Positions 8,786 to 17,484 of a DNA stretch of 64,000 bases are shown here, one piece after another. Position 1 is the stretch's first letter, and every line of letters starts with the position of its first letter. The notes beneath the pieces are model-generated. The model did no database searches. It was not told where the DNA came from and saw only the letters and a list, made by a program, of their open reading frames with translations. The stretch comes from Pseudomonas palmensis (GTDB taxonomy: Bacteria > Pseudomonadota > Gammaproteobacteria > Pseudomonadales > Pseudomonadaceae), in the NCBI RefSeq assembly GCF_017848315.1, contig NZ_JAFKEC010000010.1, positions 1 to 64,000 of the forward strand, read 5' to 3'. The position numbers and the translations under genes are program-made.

Positions 8786-8875
8786 TGGCGGTGAAGAAGG
8801 GATTCGAACCCTTGATACAGTTTCCTGTATACACACTTTCCAGGCGTGCTCCTTCAGCCACTCGGACACTTCACC
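8786..8875 (-). tRNA. tRNA-Ser(GGA)
   Basis: 90 bases including an encoded CCA end. The acceptor stem GGTGAAG pairs with CTTCACC, the anticodon loop is CTGGAAA (anticodon GGA, reading UCC/UCU), a long variable arm (ATACAG..CTGTAT) marks it as class II, and the T arm reads GGGTTCGAATCCC. All the features of a functional serine tRNA are present. Confidence 0.97.
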
Positions 8876-9143
8876 GGTTCTCGCCAAGCTGTTCAGCCTG
8901 TCGAGGCGCGCTAATGTAGTCGAAAGCACTTTGAATGGCAAAGGTTTTTTTCAGAATATTCATGCGCTTAAGCCAGCAGTGGCAAAGCTGCCAATCTCTG
9001 GCGTGGTTCGGCTGTGGTCCATGCACGAAGCCCGTGGTGCCGGGGCCGGCGTGCTGCGCCTGACTCATCGGTCAGCCTTGGTGCTTTACCTGACCGCGGC
9101 AGCTGGGTAACGTCAGCCCCACTCCACCTAAAGGAACTCTGTC

Positions 9144-9833
9144 ATGAGTGAGCTGGTTACCTACCAACTGGAAGACGGCATCGCGACGCTGACCCTGAAC
9201 AACGGCAAGGTCAACGCCATTTCACCGGACGTGATCGCAGCCTTCAACGATGCACTGGACCGTGCCGTGCAGGATCGCGCCGTCGTCATCCTCACCGGCC
9301 AGCCGGGCATCCTCTCCGGTGGCTACGACCTCAAGGTGATGACCTCTGGGCCACAGGCCTCCATCGCGCTGGTGACCGCCGGCTCGACGCTCTCCCGGCG
9401 CCTGCTGTCGCATCCGTTCCCGGTGATCGTCGCCTGCCCTGGCCACGCCGTGGCCAAGGGTGCATTCCTGCTGCTGTCGGCCGACTACCGCATCGGCGTC
9501 GAAGGCCCGTTCCGCATCGGCCTGAATGAAGTGCAGATCGGCATGACCATGCACCACGCCGGCATCGAGCTGGCGCGTGATCGCCTGCGTCGCTCGGCCT
9601 TCCACCGCTCGGTCATCAATGCCGAGATGTTCGACCCGGCCAGTGCCGTGGATGCCGGCTTCCTCGACAAGGTGGTGCCGGTGGAGCAGTTGCACGCAAC
9701 CGCCCTGGCAGCGGCGCAGCAACTCAAGACCATCAACATGAACGCGCACAAGAAGACCAAGCTCAAGGTGCGCAAGGCGCTGCTGGACCTGCTGGACGAC
9801 GCGATCATTCGCGACCAGGAACACCCGGTCTGA
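9144..9833 (+). CDS. Crotonase-family enoyl-CoA hydratase/isomerase
   Basis: 229 residues, a short but complete crotonase fold. The oxyanion-hole pattern is visible in GILSGGYDLKVM (residues about 55-66), and in HAVAKGAFLLLSADYRIG, where crotonases have GxAxGGGxxLxxxcD. The acidic residue usually at the hydratase active site is in NEVQIGMTMHHAGIEL (residue about 131). Such enzymes act on acyl-CoA double bonds in fatty-acid or aromatic-acid degradation, and the exact substrate cannot be told. Ribosome site AAAGGAA precedes ATG 9144. There is no beta-oxidation operon around it. Confidence 0.88.
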   Translation: MSELVTYQLEDGIATLTLNNGKVNAISPDVIAAFNDALDRAVQDRAVVILTGQPGILSGGYDLKVMTSGPQASIALVTAGSTLSRRLLSHPFPVIVACPGHAVAKGAFLLLSADYRIGVEGPFRIGLNEVQIGMTMHHAGIELARDRLRRSAFHRSVINAEMFDPASAVDAGFLDKVVPVEQLHATALAAAQQLKTINMNAHKKTKLKVRKALLDLLDDAIIRDQEHPV

Positions 9834-9848
9834 TAGCGGGTCGCGCCA

Positions 9849-9912
9849 TTCGCCGGCAAGGCCGGCTCCTGCAGGGGACGCAACCGTTGCAGGAGCCGGC
9901 CTTGCCGGCGAA
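9849..9912. repeat. REP pair with perfect 24-base inverted arms
   Basis: Arms 9849-9872 and 9889-9912 are exact reverse complements around a 16-base spacer, built on the core CCGGCAAGGCCGGCTCCTGC. Transcribed, it would form a very stable hairpin after the crotonase gene. Confidence 0.9.
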
Positions 9913-9979
9913 GCTTTAAGTTTGCCCCGGGCTGTGCACAACCGTACACTGCGCCGCGTTTTGTCCGGGGTTAACCACA

Positions 9980-10723
9980 ATGCTGTTTCTGATCCGCATG
10001 CCCCTCCTGGGCCTGCATTTTGTTCTGGTGGGCATACTGGGTGTGCTCATCGGCCTGTGTCGGCCTTTCAACCCCGACAACAGCCGCGTGTTCGCGCGCC
10101 TGTATGGCTGGCCCGCCACCTGGCTGATGCGCCTGCAGGTACAGGCCGAAGTCGGCCCGCTGTTCGACCAGCCCCCGGGCTGCGTGATCGTGGCCAACCA
10201 CCAATCCAACCATGACCTGTTCGTGCTCGGTCACGTGGTGCCGCCGCGCACGGTGTGCATCGGCAAGAAGAGCCTCAAATGGATCCCCCTGTTCGGCCAG
10301 CTGTTCTGGCTGGGCGGCAATGTGCTGGTCGATCGCAGCAACGCCTACCAGGCCCGACGCGCCATGCAGACCACCACCCGCACCCTGCAGGAACAGGACA
10401 CCTCGATCTGGGTATTCCCCGAGGGCACGCGCAACGCCGGCGATCGGTTGCTGGCCTTCAAGAAGGGCGCGTTCCACATGGCCATCGAAGCCGGCGTGCC
10501 CATCGTGCCGGTGTGCGTGAGCCGCTACGCCAGGCGCCTGAACCTCAACGGCTGGCGCAAGCAGAAGGTGATCATCCGCTCGCTGGCGCCGATCTCCACC
10601 ACCGGCATGACCCACCAGGATGTTCCCGCCCTGGCCGAGCAGTGCCGCGAACAGATGCAGCGCTGCATCGACCTGATGGAAAAAGAACTGCAGGCCAGCC
10701 GCGCAGTTGCCGATTTGTCGTAG
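9980..10723 (+). CDS. plsC: 1-acyl-sn-glycerol-3-phosphate acyltransferase
   Basis: 247 residues. This membrane enzyme adds the second acyl chain to lysophosphatidic acid, giving phosphatidic acid for phospholipid synthesis. The catalytic HxxxxD box is NHQSNHDLFV (about residues 73-82) and the substrate box is FPEGTRN (about 151-157), followed by the conserved PIVPVCVSR. The hydrophobic N-terminus (LLGLHFVLVGILGVLIGLC) is a membrane anchor. Pseudomonads carry several PlsC paralogues; this may be one of them rather than the only enzyme. Confidence 0.93.
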   Translation: MLFLIRMPLLGLHFVLVGILGVLIGLCRPFNPDNSRVFARLYGWPATWLMRLQVQAEVGPLFDQPPGCVIVANHQSNHDLFVLGHVVPPRTVCIGKKSLKWIPLFGQLFWLGGNVLVDRSNAYQARRAMQTTTRTLQEQDTSIWVFPEGTRNAGDRLLAFKKGAFHMAIEAGVPIVPVCVSRYARRLNLNGWRKQKVIIRSLAPISTTGMTHQDVPALAEQCREQMQRCIDLMEKELQASRAVADLS

Positions 10724-10766
10724 TCATACCAAGCTAGGGGCATGACAACGGGGGAAAGGCACAACC

Positions 10767-11738
10767 ATGGGTCGAGTCGTAGCGGCAGCGGTCTACAGCG
10801 CCGGTAGAAAAGTCACCAACATCAGCCTCGACGAGGGCGCCGAGTGGGCCAGCAAACCGGGGCACTTCGTGTGGATCGGGCTGGAAGAGCCCTCCGCGCA
10901 GGAACTGGCCAATCTGCAGCGCCAGTTCAACCTGCATGAACTGGCAATCGAGGATGCGCTGGAAAAGCACAGCCGGCCGAAGCTTGAAACCTTCGGCGAT
11001 GCCTTGTTCATCGTGACCTATTCGCCGGTACGCCAGGACGGCAGGCTGGAGTTCATCGAAACGCATATCTTTGCCGGCAACGGCTACATCATCACCTGCC
11101 GCAACGGCCACTCCAAATCCTATGCCCTGGTACGCCAGCGATGCGAGGCCCGGCCGCTGCTGCTCGAGCACGGCGAAGACTTCGTGCTGTATGCACTGCT
11201 CGACTTCGTCACTGAAAACTACCAGCCGGTGAGCGAGGCGATTCACAGCGAGATCGAAGAGCTGGAAAACAACGTACTCAGCAGTTCGCTGCAGGAAGAC
11301 GATATCCGCCGCCTGCACGGCCTGCGTCGCGACATCCTGCGCCTGCGCCGCTATGTGGCACCGATGGTCGAGATCAGCGAAGAGCTGCAGCGCCTGGCCT
11401 TCCCGTTCATCGACAAGAACATGCGCCCGTATTTTCGCGACGTGCAGATCCACGTGACGCGGCAGATGGAAGACCTGTCGAGCATCCGCGACATCGCCAG
11501 CCAGACCATCGAGATCGGCATGCTGCTGGAGTCGTCACGCCAGAGCATCACCCAGCGCAAGTTCGCCGCCTGGGCGGCGATCCTGGCCTTCCCCACCGCC
11601 GTGGCGGGTATCTACGGGATGAACTTTCAGAACATGCCGGAGCTGAGCTGGCACTACGGCTACTTCACCGTGCTGGGGGTCATCGCCCTGGGCTGCACGG
11701 CACTGTTCGCCAGCTTCAAGCGCTCCGGCTGGCTGTAG
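10767..11738 (+). CDS. corA: CorA-family divalent metal ion transporter
   Basis: 323 residues. A long cytoplasmic funnel domain (about 1-255) is followed by two membrane segments with the signature GMN (YGMNFQNMPEL, about residues 284-294) in the loop between them, then the second segment and a short basic tail (KRSGWL). CorA proteins form pentameric channels for Mg2+ (or Co2+/Ni2+; ZntB relatives move Zn2+). MPEL after GMN is the CorA-like form. Ribosome site GGGGAAAGG lies upstream of ATG 10767. Confidence 0.93.
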   Translation: MGRVVAAAVYSAGRKVTNISLDEGAEWASKPGHFVWIGLEEPSAQELANLQRQFNLHELAIEDALEKHSRPKLETFGDALFIVTYSPVRQDGRLEFIETHIFAGNGYIITCRNGHSKSYALVRQRCEARPLLLEHGEDFVLYALLDFVTENYQPVSEAIHSEIEELENNVLSSSLQEDDIRRLHGLRRDILRLRRYVAPMVEISEELQRLAFPFIDKNMRPYFRDVQIHVTRQMEDLSSIRDIASQTIEIGMLLESSRQSITQRKFAAWAAILAFPTAVAGIYGMNFQNMPELSWHYGYFTVLGVIALGCTALFASFKRSGWL

Positions 11739-11741
11739 GCC

Positions 11742-12470
11742 TCAGGCGGCGCTGCCCTGTGGCTTGTGCGCGACAAAGCGCATCATCCACTCGGCCACCG
11801 TGGTGCCCTGGTGTTGCTGGTCGAGGCTGGCCACGCCCTTGCTGTAGACCTCCGGGCCCAGGTGCTGCTGGCGCAGCTCGAGCAAGGCACGGGAATAGTC
11901 GTAGATGAACTCGGGGTGGCCCTGGAAGCACAGCACCTGGTCGCCAATGTGATAGGCGGCATAGGGGCAGAAGTCGCTGGAGGCGATCACTGTGGCGTTT
12001 TCGGGCAACTGGGTAACCTGGTCCTGATGGCTGATCAGCAGGGTCAGTTCCTCCACCTGCGGGCTCATCCACGGCGCCTTGGCCGCCATCACGTAGCGGT
12101 GGGTTCCCACCCCCCAGCCCTGGTGCGCGCGCTCGCTGCGCCCGCCCAGCAACAGGGCCAGCAACTGGTGGCCGAAGCATACGCCCAGCAGCTTGTCGCC
12201 GCGCTTGTAGCGGTCCAGCAGAAAGGTCTTGAGCCTGGCGATCCACGGGTCGTCGCCAAACGAGTCGGCCTTGCTGCCGGTCACCAGGTAGGCGTCGAAC
12301 ACCTCGTCGTCGTCGGGGTATTCACCGTTCATCACGTTGTACACGCGAAATTCGGCGGCAATCGGCTGATGGGTGAACAGGTGCTCGAACATCCGTCCGT
12401 AGCCCTGATACTGATCGACCAGCTCGGGTCGCAGGACATCGGTTTCCAGGATGCAGATGCGTAACGACAT
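11742..12470 (-). CDS. Class I glutamine amidotransferase-like protein
   Basis: 242 residues. The nucleophile elbow is LLGVCFGHQLLA (Cys about 99) and the catalytic His-Glu is in CFQGHPEFIYDYSR, so the full Cys-His-Glu triad is visible. Stand-alone proteins of this type are similar to the GMP-synthase amidotransferase domain and to gamma-glutamyl-polyamine-related hydrolases, but the partner or substrate is unknown. The start at ATG 12470 gives MSLRICILETD, the usual N-terminus; an in-frame start at 12548 adds unconserved sequence. It is convergent with corA, only 3 bases from its stop. Confidence 0.85.
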   Translation of the reverse strand: MSLRICILETDVLRPELVDQYQGYGRMFEHLFTHQPIAAEFRVYNVMNGEYPDDDEVFDAYLVTGSKADSFGDDPWIARLKTFLLDRYKRGDKLLGVCFGHQLLALLLGGRSERAHQGWGVGTHRYVMAAKAPWMSPQVEELTLLISHQDQVTQLPENATVIASSDFCPYAAYHIGDQVLCFQGHPEFIYDYSRALLELRQQHLGPEVYSKGVASLDQQHQGTTVAEWMMRFVAHKPQGSAA

Positions 12471-12846
12471 AGATTTAGTCCCGAACGACATGAGGCACAA
12501 AGTGTCGCTAGAGCCTGCCGCGAATGGCGCTCGGAGGCAAGTGTTCACTCGGACGAACGGTCACACTGTGCAGGCCATGCCCCGGAGCGCACGCACGTGT
12601 CTAGCTGAAGGGATGGTCGCCGGATGGCCCTTGGCCTCATAGCCGTAGGGCCTTAGAACCAATTATTTAATACGAAAGCGTTCTAAAACACGGGTGACGT
12701 TGACCCTAAGGTTAGTTGTATATCGAAGCAAAGCAGGTCCGATGCGGGGGCAACGCGGACATTTCGACAGCGCTCGCGGGTTATCACGGACCCTGGCCAA
12801 GGACGCCACACGGCATTCAGGAATAACAACAAAAAGGCAGACCGCC
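12471..12846. other. Intergenic region without recognised gene (376 bases)
   Basis: It separates the divergent amidotransferase gene and a 31-codon gene. It must hold both promoters. An AT-rich patch lies at about 12660-12730. I see no tRNA, repeat or convincing open frame; an in-frame extension of the small gene to 12694 exists but has no ribosome site. Confidence 0.5.
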
Positions 12847-12942
12847 ATGTTCAAGCACTCCAAAGTACGTCAAGCCGGCCTCATCCTCTTCGCCACGACG
12901 CTGCTGCTGATCGTGCCCAACCTCACACGACTGTTCGGCTGA
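12847..12942 (+). CDS. Small single-pass membrane protein (31 aa)
   Basis: 31 residues starting at ATG 12847: a basic head (MFKHSKVRQAG) and one hydrophobic helix (LILFATTLLLIVPNLT) with a short end. A weak ribosome site (AAGGCAGA) lies upstream. The composition (positive N-terminus, single helix) is that of small inner-membrane proteins. No homology-based function can be given. The supporting evidence is the clean membrane-protein composition and its position between well-defined genes; it could also be chance. Confidence 0.5.
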   Translation: MFKHSKVRQAGLILFATTLLLIVPNLTRLFG

Positions 12943-13018
12943 AGCCCACCCGTTCTGTAACCAGGCATCATCGCAACGCTGGTGTATCCTGCCGGCCTGA
13001 ATGGTTGGAGAACGCCCG

Positions 13019-13834
13019 ATGCGTCATTGCCTTGCCCTGATCCTGCTGTTGAGCCTGCCCCTGCACGCCGCACAGCTGACCCTGAACCTGGGCGGCGCCG
13101 AGCGCCAGTGGAGCACCGCTCAACTGCTGGCTCACCCGCAGGCGCGGGATATCCGCATCGACGGTGACGTTTCCTACAAGAAGACCATGCACTACCGCGC
13201 CGTGCCCATGGTGGCGCTGCTGGAGGGCGTAGCCCCCGGCGATCATCTGCAGGCCGTGGCGCTGGATGGCTTTGCCGCCGAACTGCCCGCTGCCCCGTTG
13301 CTCGGCAACGGCCCGGCACGCGCCTGGCTGGCCATCGAGGACCCCGCCCACCCATGGCCAGCCCTGAGCAAGGGCAAAGGCAGCGCCGGGCCCTTCTACC
13401 TGGTGTGGACCCAACCGCAGGCAGGCCGGATCAGCCCCGAACAATGGCCCTTCCAGCTTGCCACCATTCGCCGCCTGGCCCCTGTGGCATCGCGCTTCCC
13501 GGCACTGCTGCCAGACCCGCAACTGCGTGAGGACGACCCGGTCAACCTGGGCTTTGCCGTGTTTCAGAAAAACTGCCTGGCCTGCCACCGACTCAACGGT
13601 GCCGGCGATGCGCAGTTCGGGCCCGACCTGAACCTGCCCTTCAACCCCACCGAGTACTTCCAGCCGGCGTTCTTGCGCCGTTACATCCGTAACCCGCAAA
13701 GCCTGCGCCAGTGGCCACAGGCGCGCATGCCCGGCTTTGCCGAAACGGTGATCAGCGACGCAGAACTGGACCAGTTGCTTGGGTACCTGGCGCACATGGC
13801 CAGCCGCAAGCGGTCCGGGGTGGAAGTACCCTGA
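13019..13834 (+). CDS. Periplasmic c-type cytochrome protein
   Basis: 271 residues with a signal peptide (MRHCLALILLLSLPLHAAQ). The N-terminal part (about 20-150) resembles a molybdopterin-oxidoreductase-like beta domain (VPMVALLEGVAPGDHLQAVALDG), without its cofactor partner. The C-terminal part (about 175-265) is a cytochrome c domain with one haem site, KNCLACHRLNG, and a likely distal methionine in ARMPGFAETVI. It would carry electrons in the periplasm. A start at 13001 in the same frame is possible but gives a poorer signal peptide. No oxidase or dehydrogenase is adjacent. Confidence 0.85.
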   Translation: MRHCLALILLLSLPLHAAQLTLNLGGAERQWSTAQLLAHPQARDIRIDGDVSYKKTMHYRAVPMVALLEGVAPGDHLQAVALDGFAAELPAAPLLGNGPARAWLAIEDPAHPWPALSKGKGSAGPFYLVWTQPQAGRISPEQWPFQLATIRRLAPVASRFPALLPDPQLREDDPVNLGFAVFQKNCLACHRLNGAGDAQFGPDLNLPFNPTEYFQPAFLRRYIRNPQSLRQWPQARMPGFAETVISDAELDQLLGYLAHMASRKRSGVEVP

Positions 13835-13842
13835 AAATGGAT

Positions 13843-13863
13843 GGGGGCGGCATGGCCGCCCCG
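13843..13863. terminator. Hairpin between convergent genes
   Basis: GGGGCGG-CATG-GCCGCCCC stem between the cytochrome gene and the RraB-like gene, with no long T tract. Probable bidirectional terminator. Confidence 0.5.
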
Positions 13864-13876
13864 CGGATACACAGGT

Positions 13877-14206
13877 TCAGGCGAGCAGTCGCTCCTGCTT
13901 GACGCCCCAGCCCTGTATCTGGCCGCCCAAAGGGGAAACTGCCAGCTCGAAGTCATGCTCGAACTCGCCGATGCCGCCATAGGTGGCGAACATCAGTTTG
14001 CTCAACTCCAGCTGCCACCCCTCGTCGCTTTCGCGTACCTGGGTGTTGATCGATTCACCACGAAACTTGCCTGCGGCCCTGCGCGCCCGCTCCTCGTCCG
14101 GGAACACCGCATAGAACTCGATGGGATGGATCTGGGCAAAATCGAAACCGCCTTCTTTCATGCGGCGTAGAACCGTGCTGCTGATGTCCTCATACGGGCT
14201 GCTCAT
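13877..14206 (-). CDS. RraB-like regulator of ribonuclease E family protein
   Basis: 109 residues, acidic and soluble. ISSTVLRRMKEGGFDFAQIH followed by VDFYAVFPDEERA-type sequence (IEFYAVFPDEERARRAAGKF) is the pattern of the RraB/DUF695-like family, in which RraB binds RNase E and inhibits its action. Strong ribosome site GAGGAG precedes ATG 14206. A longer open frame to 14284 is unlikely. The RraB function is inferred from this pattern only. Confidence 0.75.
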   Translation of the reverse strand: MSSPYEDISSTVLRRMKEGGFDFAQIHPIEFYAVFPDEERARRAAGKFRGESINTQVRESDEGWQLELSKLMFATYGGIGEFEHDFELAVSPLGGQIQGWGVKQERLLA

Positions 14207-14404
14207 GAATCGTCCTCCTCGTCGCGATGGATAGACTTTCAGTGCATTACGCACTGACCCACCCTGCCAAACGTGGGTGGGCAACTCGAGCGGATGTAGC
14301 GGATGCAGCGATGGTTTAAGGGAAAAGGGCCGGCTGGGTAAATAACCCGTGACCCTGGCTGCAGACTAGCGCCAATCACCAGGGTATGCCAGTAGCGCGA
14401 GCGC

Positions 14405-14641
14405 TCAGGGCTGTTCTTTGATTTCCTTGATCTCCACGCCGCTGTCCTGCTTCAGCCATTCGGCAGTGGGCATCGACACGCGGCCCTCGAAATCATTGAG
14501 GTCCGCCTTGTCCACGACAGGATAGAGGTGGGCGCGAATCACCCGAGCCGCCTCTTCGATACTGGGCTGCTGCTCGGCGTCAAACGACAGCGAGGTCCTT
14601 TCGCCTTTCTGGTCAACAAAGGTAATTACCCACGCTTTCAT
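14405..14641 (-). CDS. Small hypothetical protein (78 aa)
   Basis: 78 residues, soluble, with a beta-rich N-terminus (MKAWVITFVDQKGERTSLSF) and a lysine/glutamate-rich end. Ribosome site TGAGGAGA is well placed before ATG 14641. No family recognised. It lies between the RraB-like gene and the Tli4-like pair on the same strand, 73 bases after the latter. Confidence 0.7.
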   Translation of the reverse strand: MKAWVITFVDQKGERTSLSFDAEQQPSIEEAARVIRAHLYPVVDKADLNDFEGRVSMPTAEWLKQDSGVEIKEIKEQP

Positions 14642-14714
14642 TGGATTCTCCTCAGTAACGCGACTCAGGGTGAATCAGCCTTACCTTCCGTTGACCCCGC
14701 GCCTGGGCGGTTGT

Positions 14715-16049
14715 TCAGTCGGCCTGCGGCGCAAAACGATGGCCGCCCGGCAGCGCCCGGATGCTTTTCAGGGTCTGCAGCATATCGACGCGGGTGCGCT
14801 CGAACGCAAGCTGCGGCTGGGAATGATCATCGAGCACCGTCAGCCCTACGCCAGGCTGGTATCCAGTGGGCGGAGCGTCGCCGTCGAGCGTGAACGTTTC
14901 GTAATCCACCGGCTTGTGGTACGCATCATAGGCCTTGTAGCGCGCACCGCGAAGGTTGCCGTCGAGGGCGCCGACAAGCACGCGCAGCGGGCCGAAGATG
15001 TCGGTCTGGACGAGCGTTGGAAACCGCCTGGAGATCACCTGCTCCAACAGCTTCGGCATGAAATCGGCGTCTTTCCTGATCTCGCGCCCCATGCTCAGGC
15101 GGTGCAGCAGGTGCGGGTTGCCCACGGGGTTGAAGCCCAGCGTTATCGAATGATGCGGGGCGCCATCGTCGGCAATGAACCCGAACGGCAGGCAAAAGCC
15201 GCGCTGCTGCGGGATTTCGTATTGCTCGCGGGTTCGAAAGGCCGCCAGCAAGGCACGTGCCCTGGGCTCGACACGTTCCAGTGAGACCGGTACGCCGGCA
15301 GCGTCCGACCCTGCATGAAATACAAAGCGATAGATGCGCTGGTTACGCCAGAGATGGGCCGTCATCTCACCCGGCACCCAGTCGGCGAACGTATCTGCTA
15401 TCCCCAGGTCCAGAAAGCGCTCTTGCTCGAACAATGCGTCGGTCGGCCACTTGGCCTGTTCCTCGAGATAAGCTGCGCGTTCAGCCTCCAGTTTGACGGT
15501 GGGGCGCCCCGTGGCCGAGAACTCGCGGATCATGTCGTTGAGTACGAACAACTCGGTGCTCACCCAGTTGATTCGCGTAATGGTGTCGTCCAGGGCGCGA
15601 TGCTGTTCAAGCAACGCGGAATAGTCTTCGTCGTCAGCCTTTTTTGCATCGATCTGGGCTTGCAGCGCGTCGATCTGCGCACGTACCACGCGTGTTTGCG
15701 CCGAACCGCGATTAGGCCCGTGGATAAGCTGCAGGCGATCGAAGACATTGCGATCCGTCACGGGGCTGACTTCGATCTTCACCAGGTAGGTCTGCTCGGG
15801 TGTCACGCCCTCGCCATACATGATCTGCTGGCCACCCGGGGCGATGGTTGGGCGCACGGGGTCGAAGTCCGGCTTTTGCCAGTAGCCCCCGGCAAGGTGC
15901 CAGGCAATCTCCTTGGGCACATCGAACTGCACCCGCCCCATGCACTCGGTACGCCAACCCGGCGGCGTCTGGTAATCCGGCTCACCCAGCGCCGACAGGG
16001 GCGTTGCCAGCAACGCCAGCCACATCCAGCTCATGTGTAACGACTTCAT
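14715..16049 (-). CDS. Tli4-like T6SS lipase-immunity family protein, copy 2
   Basis: 444 residues with a signal peptide (MKSLHMSWMWLALLATPLSALG), so periplasmic. The first domain begins TECMGRVQFDVPKEIAW and the second contains GFCLPFGFIADDGAPHHSIT (about residue 295), the two-domain pattern of the Tli4 family. In P. aeruginosa, Tli4 is the periplasmic immunity protein against the type VI lipase Tle4. A coiled stretch (VVRAQIDALQAQIDAKKADD) lies in the middle. The start overlaps the stop of the paralogue upstream by four bases, so the two are translationally coupled. No phospholipase or VgrG gene is nearby. The family call is from motif resemblance. Confidence 0.65.
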   Translation of the reverse strand: MKSLHMSWMWLALLATPLSALGEPDYQTPPGWRTECMGRVQFDVPKEIAWHLAGGYWQKPDFDPVRPTIAPGGQQIMYGEGVTPEQTYLVKIEVSPVTDRNVFDRLQLIHGPNRGSAQTRVVRAQIDALQAQIDAKKADDEDYSALLEQHRALDDTITRINWVSTELFVLNDMIREFSATGRPTVKLEAERAAYLEEQAKWPTDALFEQERFLDLGIADTFADWVPGEMTAHLWRNQRIYRFVFHAGSDAAGVPVSLERVEPRARALLAAFRTREQYEIPQQRGFCLPFGFIADDGAPHHSITLGFNPVGNPHLLHRLSMGREIRKDADFMPKLLEQVISRRFPTLVQTDIFGPLRVLVGALDGNLRGARYKAYDAYHKPVDYETFTLDGDAPPTGYQPGVGLTVLDDHSQPQLAFERTRVDMLQTLKSIRALPGGHRFAPQAD

Positions 16050-17359
16050 GTACGTTTCCTTTTCTGTGCCACTTGCGGTGCGTTCGGCAGGGCCTGCACC
16101 TGCCCCAGTATCTCGACGGCTTCTGTCTCCAACAGCTTCAGGCTCAGGCCGTCGCGGCTGTGCAACTGGTCCACCTGCAGGATCATCGAAGGAACGGGCG
16201 TGGCGCCCAGGTGCGCTGCGCGCAGCTGGAATGTTTCGCGGCGATCCGTTTCGTGTTCGAGGTACCACTTGGTCAGCGTGGTGGTTTGCAGGATGGTCAT
16301 CTGCCCCAGCCGGAACTGGCGTTCCGGCAGTTGCTCAAGTACGGGGAAATCAGCGCGATCGAGCGACAGGTCGGCGGCCCGCCGGGCCTCGAACTGCTCG
16401 CGCAGCGACTGGCTGGCCACCTGAAGGTCGTAGCGGACCGCCTCCTGGTGCCGCCCGAACCACGCGGCGCGCACCACATAGGGGGCTGTGCCGTCATCGG
16501 CCAGAAAGCCGAACGGCAGGCATATACCCGGTTGCCGAGGCACTTCGAAGGCGGCGCGGGGACGCAAGGCGGCGAGCACACGGCGCACATGCGGGTCCAG
16601 CCGCTGCAGCACCTGCTCGTTGCTCACTCCACGTTCGATGTAACCGAAGTTGAGCTTGTAGACGCGCGACTGGCGCCACAGCACCACGGTCAACCCATGC
16701 TCGTTGTACACCGCATAGCCATCCTCCAGGGCAAAGTCCGGCAGGACTTGCCACTTGAAGCGATCGGAGACGGGGTACCCCGCGTCTTCACGGTTGAGCC
16801 GCTCAAGCCGTGCCTGCAGCGTGTCCACTGGCCAGCCCTTGCCCGCGAAGTCGGCGATCATCGCCTCGAGCGACGCCCGCTCACCGGGGATCTTGTCGAT
16901 GCGCTCGAAGGTGCGCGCTAGTGCCTTGTACCGTTCGTTCAAGGCGTAGTACTCGCTCGGCTTCTGGGCCTTTAGGTACGGGGTCATCAGGTTCCCGATG
17001 CGTGTCTGCTCGGCCATGATGTACTCGCCCTGCGCATTGGCCCGGCTCAGGACCAGACGATCCTTGAGGCGGTCGTACAGCTCACGGGTAGTGAGCGGGC
17101 TCACATCGATGGTGACCAGGTGCGATTCCCCGGAGAACACCGGCGCGCCATAGTCGGCCTGCCACGTATCGCCACCAGGCATGAAGCGGGCGAACGGCTC
17201 GCCCAGGCGAAGACCGCTCATTTGCCACTCCAGGCTGGCCGGTACCACAATGCGCGAGCGCCCTACACATTCCTGAGCCATCTGGGGCGCAGGCGATACG
17301 GCATCAGCCACCGCCTGGATCGAATGGCACAGGCAAACCAGCAACACGAACACACGCAC
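16046..17359 (-). CDS. Tli4-like T6SS lipase-immunity family protein, copy 1
   Basis: 437 residues from a GTG at 17359, preceded by AAAAGGA at a 7-base spacing. This start puts a clean signal peptide (VRVFVLLVCLCHSIQAVADA) at the N-terminus, whereas the longer frame to 17440 does not. The domains parallel the next gene: AQECVGRSRIVVPASLEWQ, then EVPRQPGICLPFGFLADDG (about residue 298). The two proteins share the same order of motifs but are clearly diverged, so they are old tandem paralogues. It ends in a basic tail (QVAQKRKRT). Immunity against a Tle4-like lipase is inferred, not shown. Confidence 0.65.
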   Translation of the reverse strand: MRVFVLLVCLCHSIQAVADAVSPAPQMAQECVGRSRIVVPASLEWQMSGLRLGEPFARFMPGGDTWQADYGAPVFSGESHLVTIDVSPLTTRELYDRLKDRLVLSRANAQGEYIMAEQTRIGNLMTPYLKAQKPSEYYALNERYKALARTFERIDKIPGERASLEAMIADFAGKGWPVDTLQARLERLNREDAGYPVSDRFKWQVLPDFALEDGYAVYNEHGLTVVLWRQSRVYKLNFGYIERGVSNEQVLQRLDPHVRRVLAALRPRAAFEVPRQPGICLPFGFLADDGTAPYVVRAAWFGRHQEAVRYDLQVASQSLREQFEARRAADLSLDRADFPVLEQLPERQFRLGQMTILQTTTLTKWYLEHETDRRETFQLRAAHLGATPVPSMILQVDQLHSRDGLSLKLLETEAVEILGQVQALPNAPQVAQKRKRT

Positions 17360-17430
17360 GCAAACATCCTTTTTGCGGGACCGCTGTCGGCCCCTCTTGC
17401 TGAGGCGCGTGATTTGAGCACCCACGGCCC

Positions 17431-17460
17431 GAAAAGCCAAGACCCCGGCAAGCCGGGGTC
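17431..17460 (-). terminator. Terminator after the LtaS-like gene
   Basis: Perfect stem GACCCCGG-CTTG-CCGGGGTC on the minus strand, followed by a TTGGCTTTTC tract. It separates the LtaS-like gene from the Tli4-like pair. Confidence 0.75.
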
Positions 17461-17484
17461 CTGGTCAGTGCAACAGCCCGTGCG

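Noticed and set aside
8708..8941. N-terminal extension of the hypothetical protein gene to 8941
   Set aside because: It would translate through the tRNA-Ser gene; ATG 8707 has the ribosome site.
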